NCBI GenBank assembly: GCA_035499415.1
Contig: DATJYV010000096.1
Span: forward strand, 1 to 5,937
Direction: 5' to 3'
Source: DATJYV01 sp035499415
GTDB taxonomy: Bacteria > Bacteroidota > Ignavibacteria > UBA10030
DNA: 5,937 nucleotides
Shown: positions 5,331 through 5,937 of the stretch, piece by piece
Layout: every line of letters starts with the position of its first letter
How positions within the stretch are numbered: the stretch's first letter is position 1
Translations under genes and position numbers: made by a program
The notes under the pieces: generated by a model
What the model was told of the DNA's origin: nothing
The model's database searches: none
The model's input: only the letters and a program-made list of their open reading frames with translations

Positions 5331-5937
5331 TTACTTTACAAGCAGCATTTTCTTCGTACTGATGAAATTTTTGAAGTGAACGCCGTCGAGAGGATGCGCT
5401 TCCAATTTTACCATGTAGACGCCGCTCCTGAGCGGGCTGGCATCGAACGTCGTGTCGTACGAGCCGGCATCCTTCTCTCCCGCGATGATGGATTGGACCC
5501 GTTCTCCCAGCATGTTATAGATCGACAAGCTCACCGCACTACGTTCGGGAAGGTCGTAGCGGATATAAGCCAGCTGGCTCTCGGGAGCGGGGGCGTTTTG
5601 CTGGAGATAGTAGGATTTCGGGAGACTCGTCCCTTCTCGTGCGGCGAGTGGAGGCACGTGCGCACGAAATCGGAACGTATCGGGCGAGGCCACGGAGGTC
5701 CATCCGTCGGATACGGAGACCGTCCATTGCAGAAGTGAATAGGAAGGGATGCTGCGCTTCACGACGAGCGTGATGCTCGTGTCCGGAAGGCCGGAGACGG
5801 TGGTGTCGAGATTCGCCCCCTGCAGGTGCAAACTATACCGAAGAGTATCGTCGAGGTCCTCGTCGAGGGCCCCGTTCCAGACGAACTCGATCGGCTTCCC
5901 CGTCACGCGGACGGTGTCGTCCTTCGCCGGCTTCGCG
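5331..5937 (-). CDS. Secreted protein with FN3-like module and T9SS type A sorting domain (5' part missing)
   Basis: Only the last 201 residues are in the window; the frame is open to the right edge (first complete codon at 5936). Residues about 12-92 form a fibronectin-III/Ig-like beta module (KPIEFVWNGALDEDLDDTLRY, then QWTVSVSDGWTSVASPDTFRFR), a type often found as repeats in large extracellular proteins of Ignavibacteria-like bacteria. A linker leads to a C-terminal tail from about residue 105: LPKSYYLQQNAPAP, IRYDLPERSAVSLSIYNMLGERV, and SGVYMVKLEA, ending KKMLLVK. This is the type A sorting signal that directs a protein through the type IX secretion system, after which it is usually removed. 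The protein should therefore be exported across both membranes and attached or released. The catalytic or adhesive part, if any, lies outside the window. The tail's usual NPFNP-like segment is replaced by APAPESQLA. Confidence 0.88.
   Translation of the reverse strand, partial: AKPAKDDTVRVTGKPIEFVWNGALDEDLDDTLRYSLHLQGANLDTTVSGLPDTSITLVVKRSIPSYSLLQWTVSVSDGWTSVASPDTFRFRAHVPPLAAREGTSLPKSYYLQQNAPAPESQLAYIRYDLPERSAVSLSIYNMLGERVQSIIAGEKDAGSYDTTFDASPLRSGVYMVKLEAHPLDGVHFKNFISTKKMLLVK

Overview
The window is a GC-rich bacterial chromosome segment in which every convincing gene lies on the minus strand. The best clue to the organism is the gene entering from the right edge. It ends in a Bacteroidota-type secretion tail (type IX secretion, T9SS, type A sorting domain) preceded by a fibronectin-III-like module of a kind common in Ignavibacteria and related lineages. 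Promoter-like sequences at two genes also resemble the Bacteroidota pattern (TTTG, about 19 bases, TAnnTTTG). I infer a member of the Bacteroidota/Ignavibacteria group; no rRNA or other phylogenetic marker is present to settle this.

Layout in the direction of transcription (right to left): a secreted or surface protein, C-terminal part only (5331-5937); a 100-base gap with a weak hairpin and a promoter-like element; a TrmH/SpoU-family RNA 2'-O-methyltransferase (4448-5230); a P1-family (DmpA/NylC-like) self-processing hydrolase (3452-4387); an RsuA/RluB-family pseudouridine synthase (2614-3390); a Nudix hydrolase (2141-2605); a PfkB-family sugar or nucleoside kinase (1201-2115); a 330-base stretch with no convincing gene (871-1200); the recombination mediator recO (64-870); and the first 11 codons of another gene running off the left edge (1-35).

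The run from the methyltransferase to the kinase has short gaps (8-61 bases) and could be one operon, perhaps with an internal promoter before the pseudouridine synthase. Functionally it is a loose housekeeping set: two RNA-modification enzymes, a Nudix hydrolase, a small-molecule kinase and an amidase-like hydrolase. recO and the following gene look like a separate short unit. I see no mobile element, CRISPR array, tRNA, rRNA or defence module, and nothing that amounts to a new multi-gene system. The most interesting points are a possible leaderless-start architecture at two genes, the unexplained 330-base gap, a predicted Asn-Thr self-cleavage site in the P1 hydrolase, and sequence departures in the Nudix box and the secretion tail.
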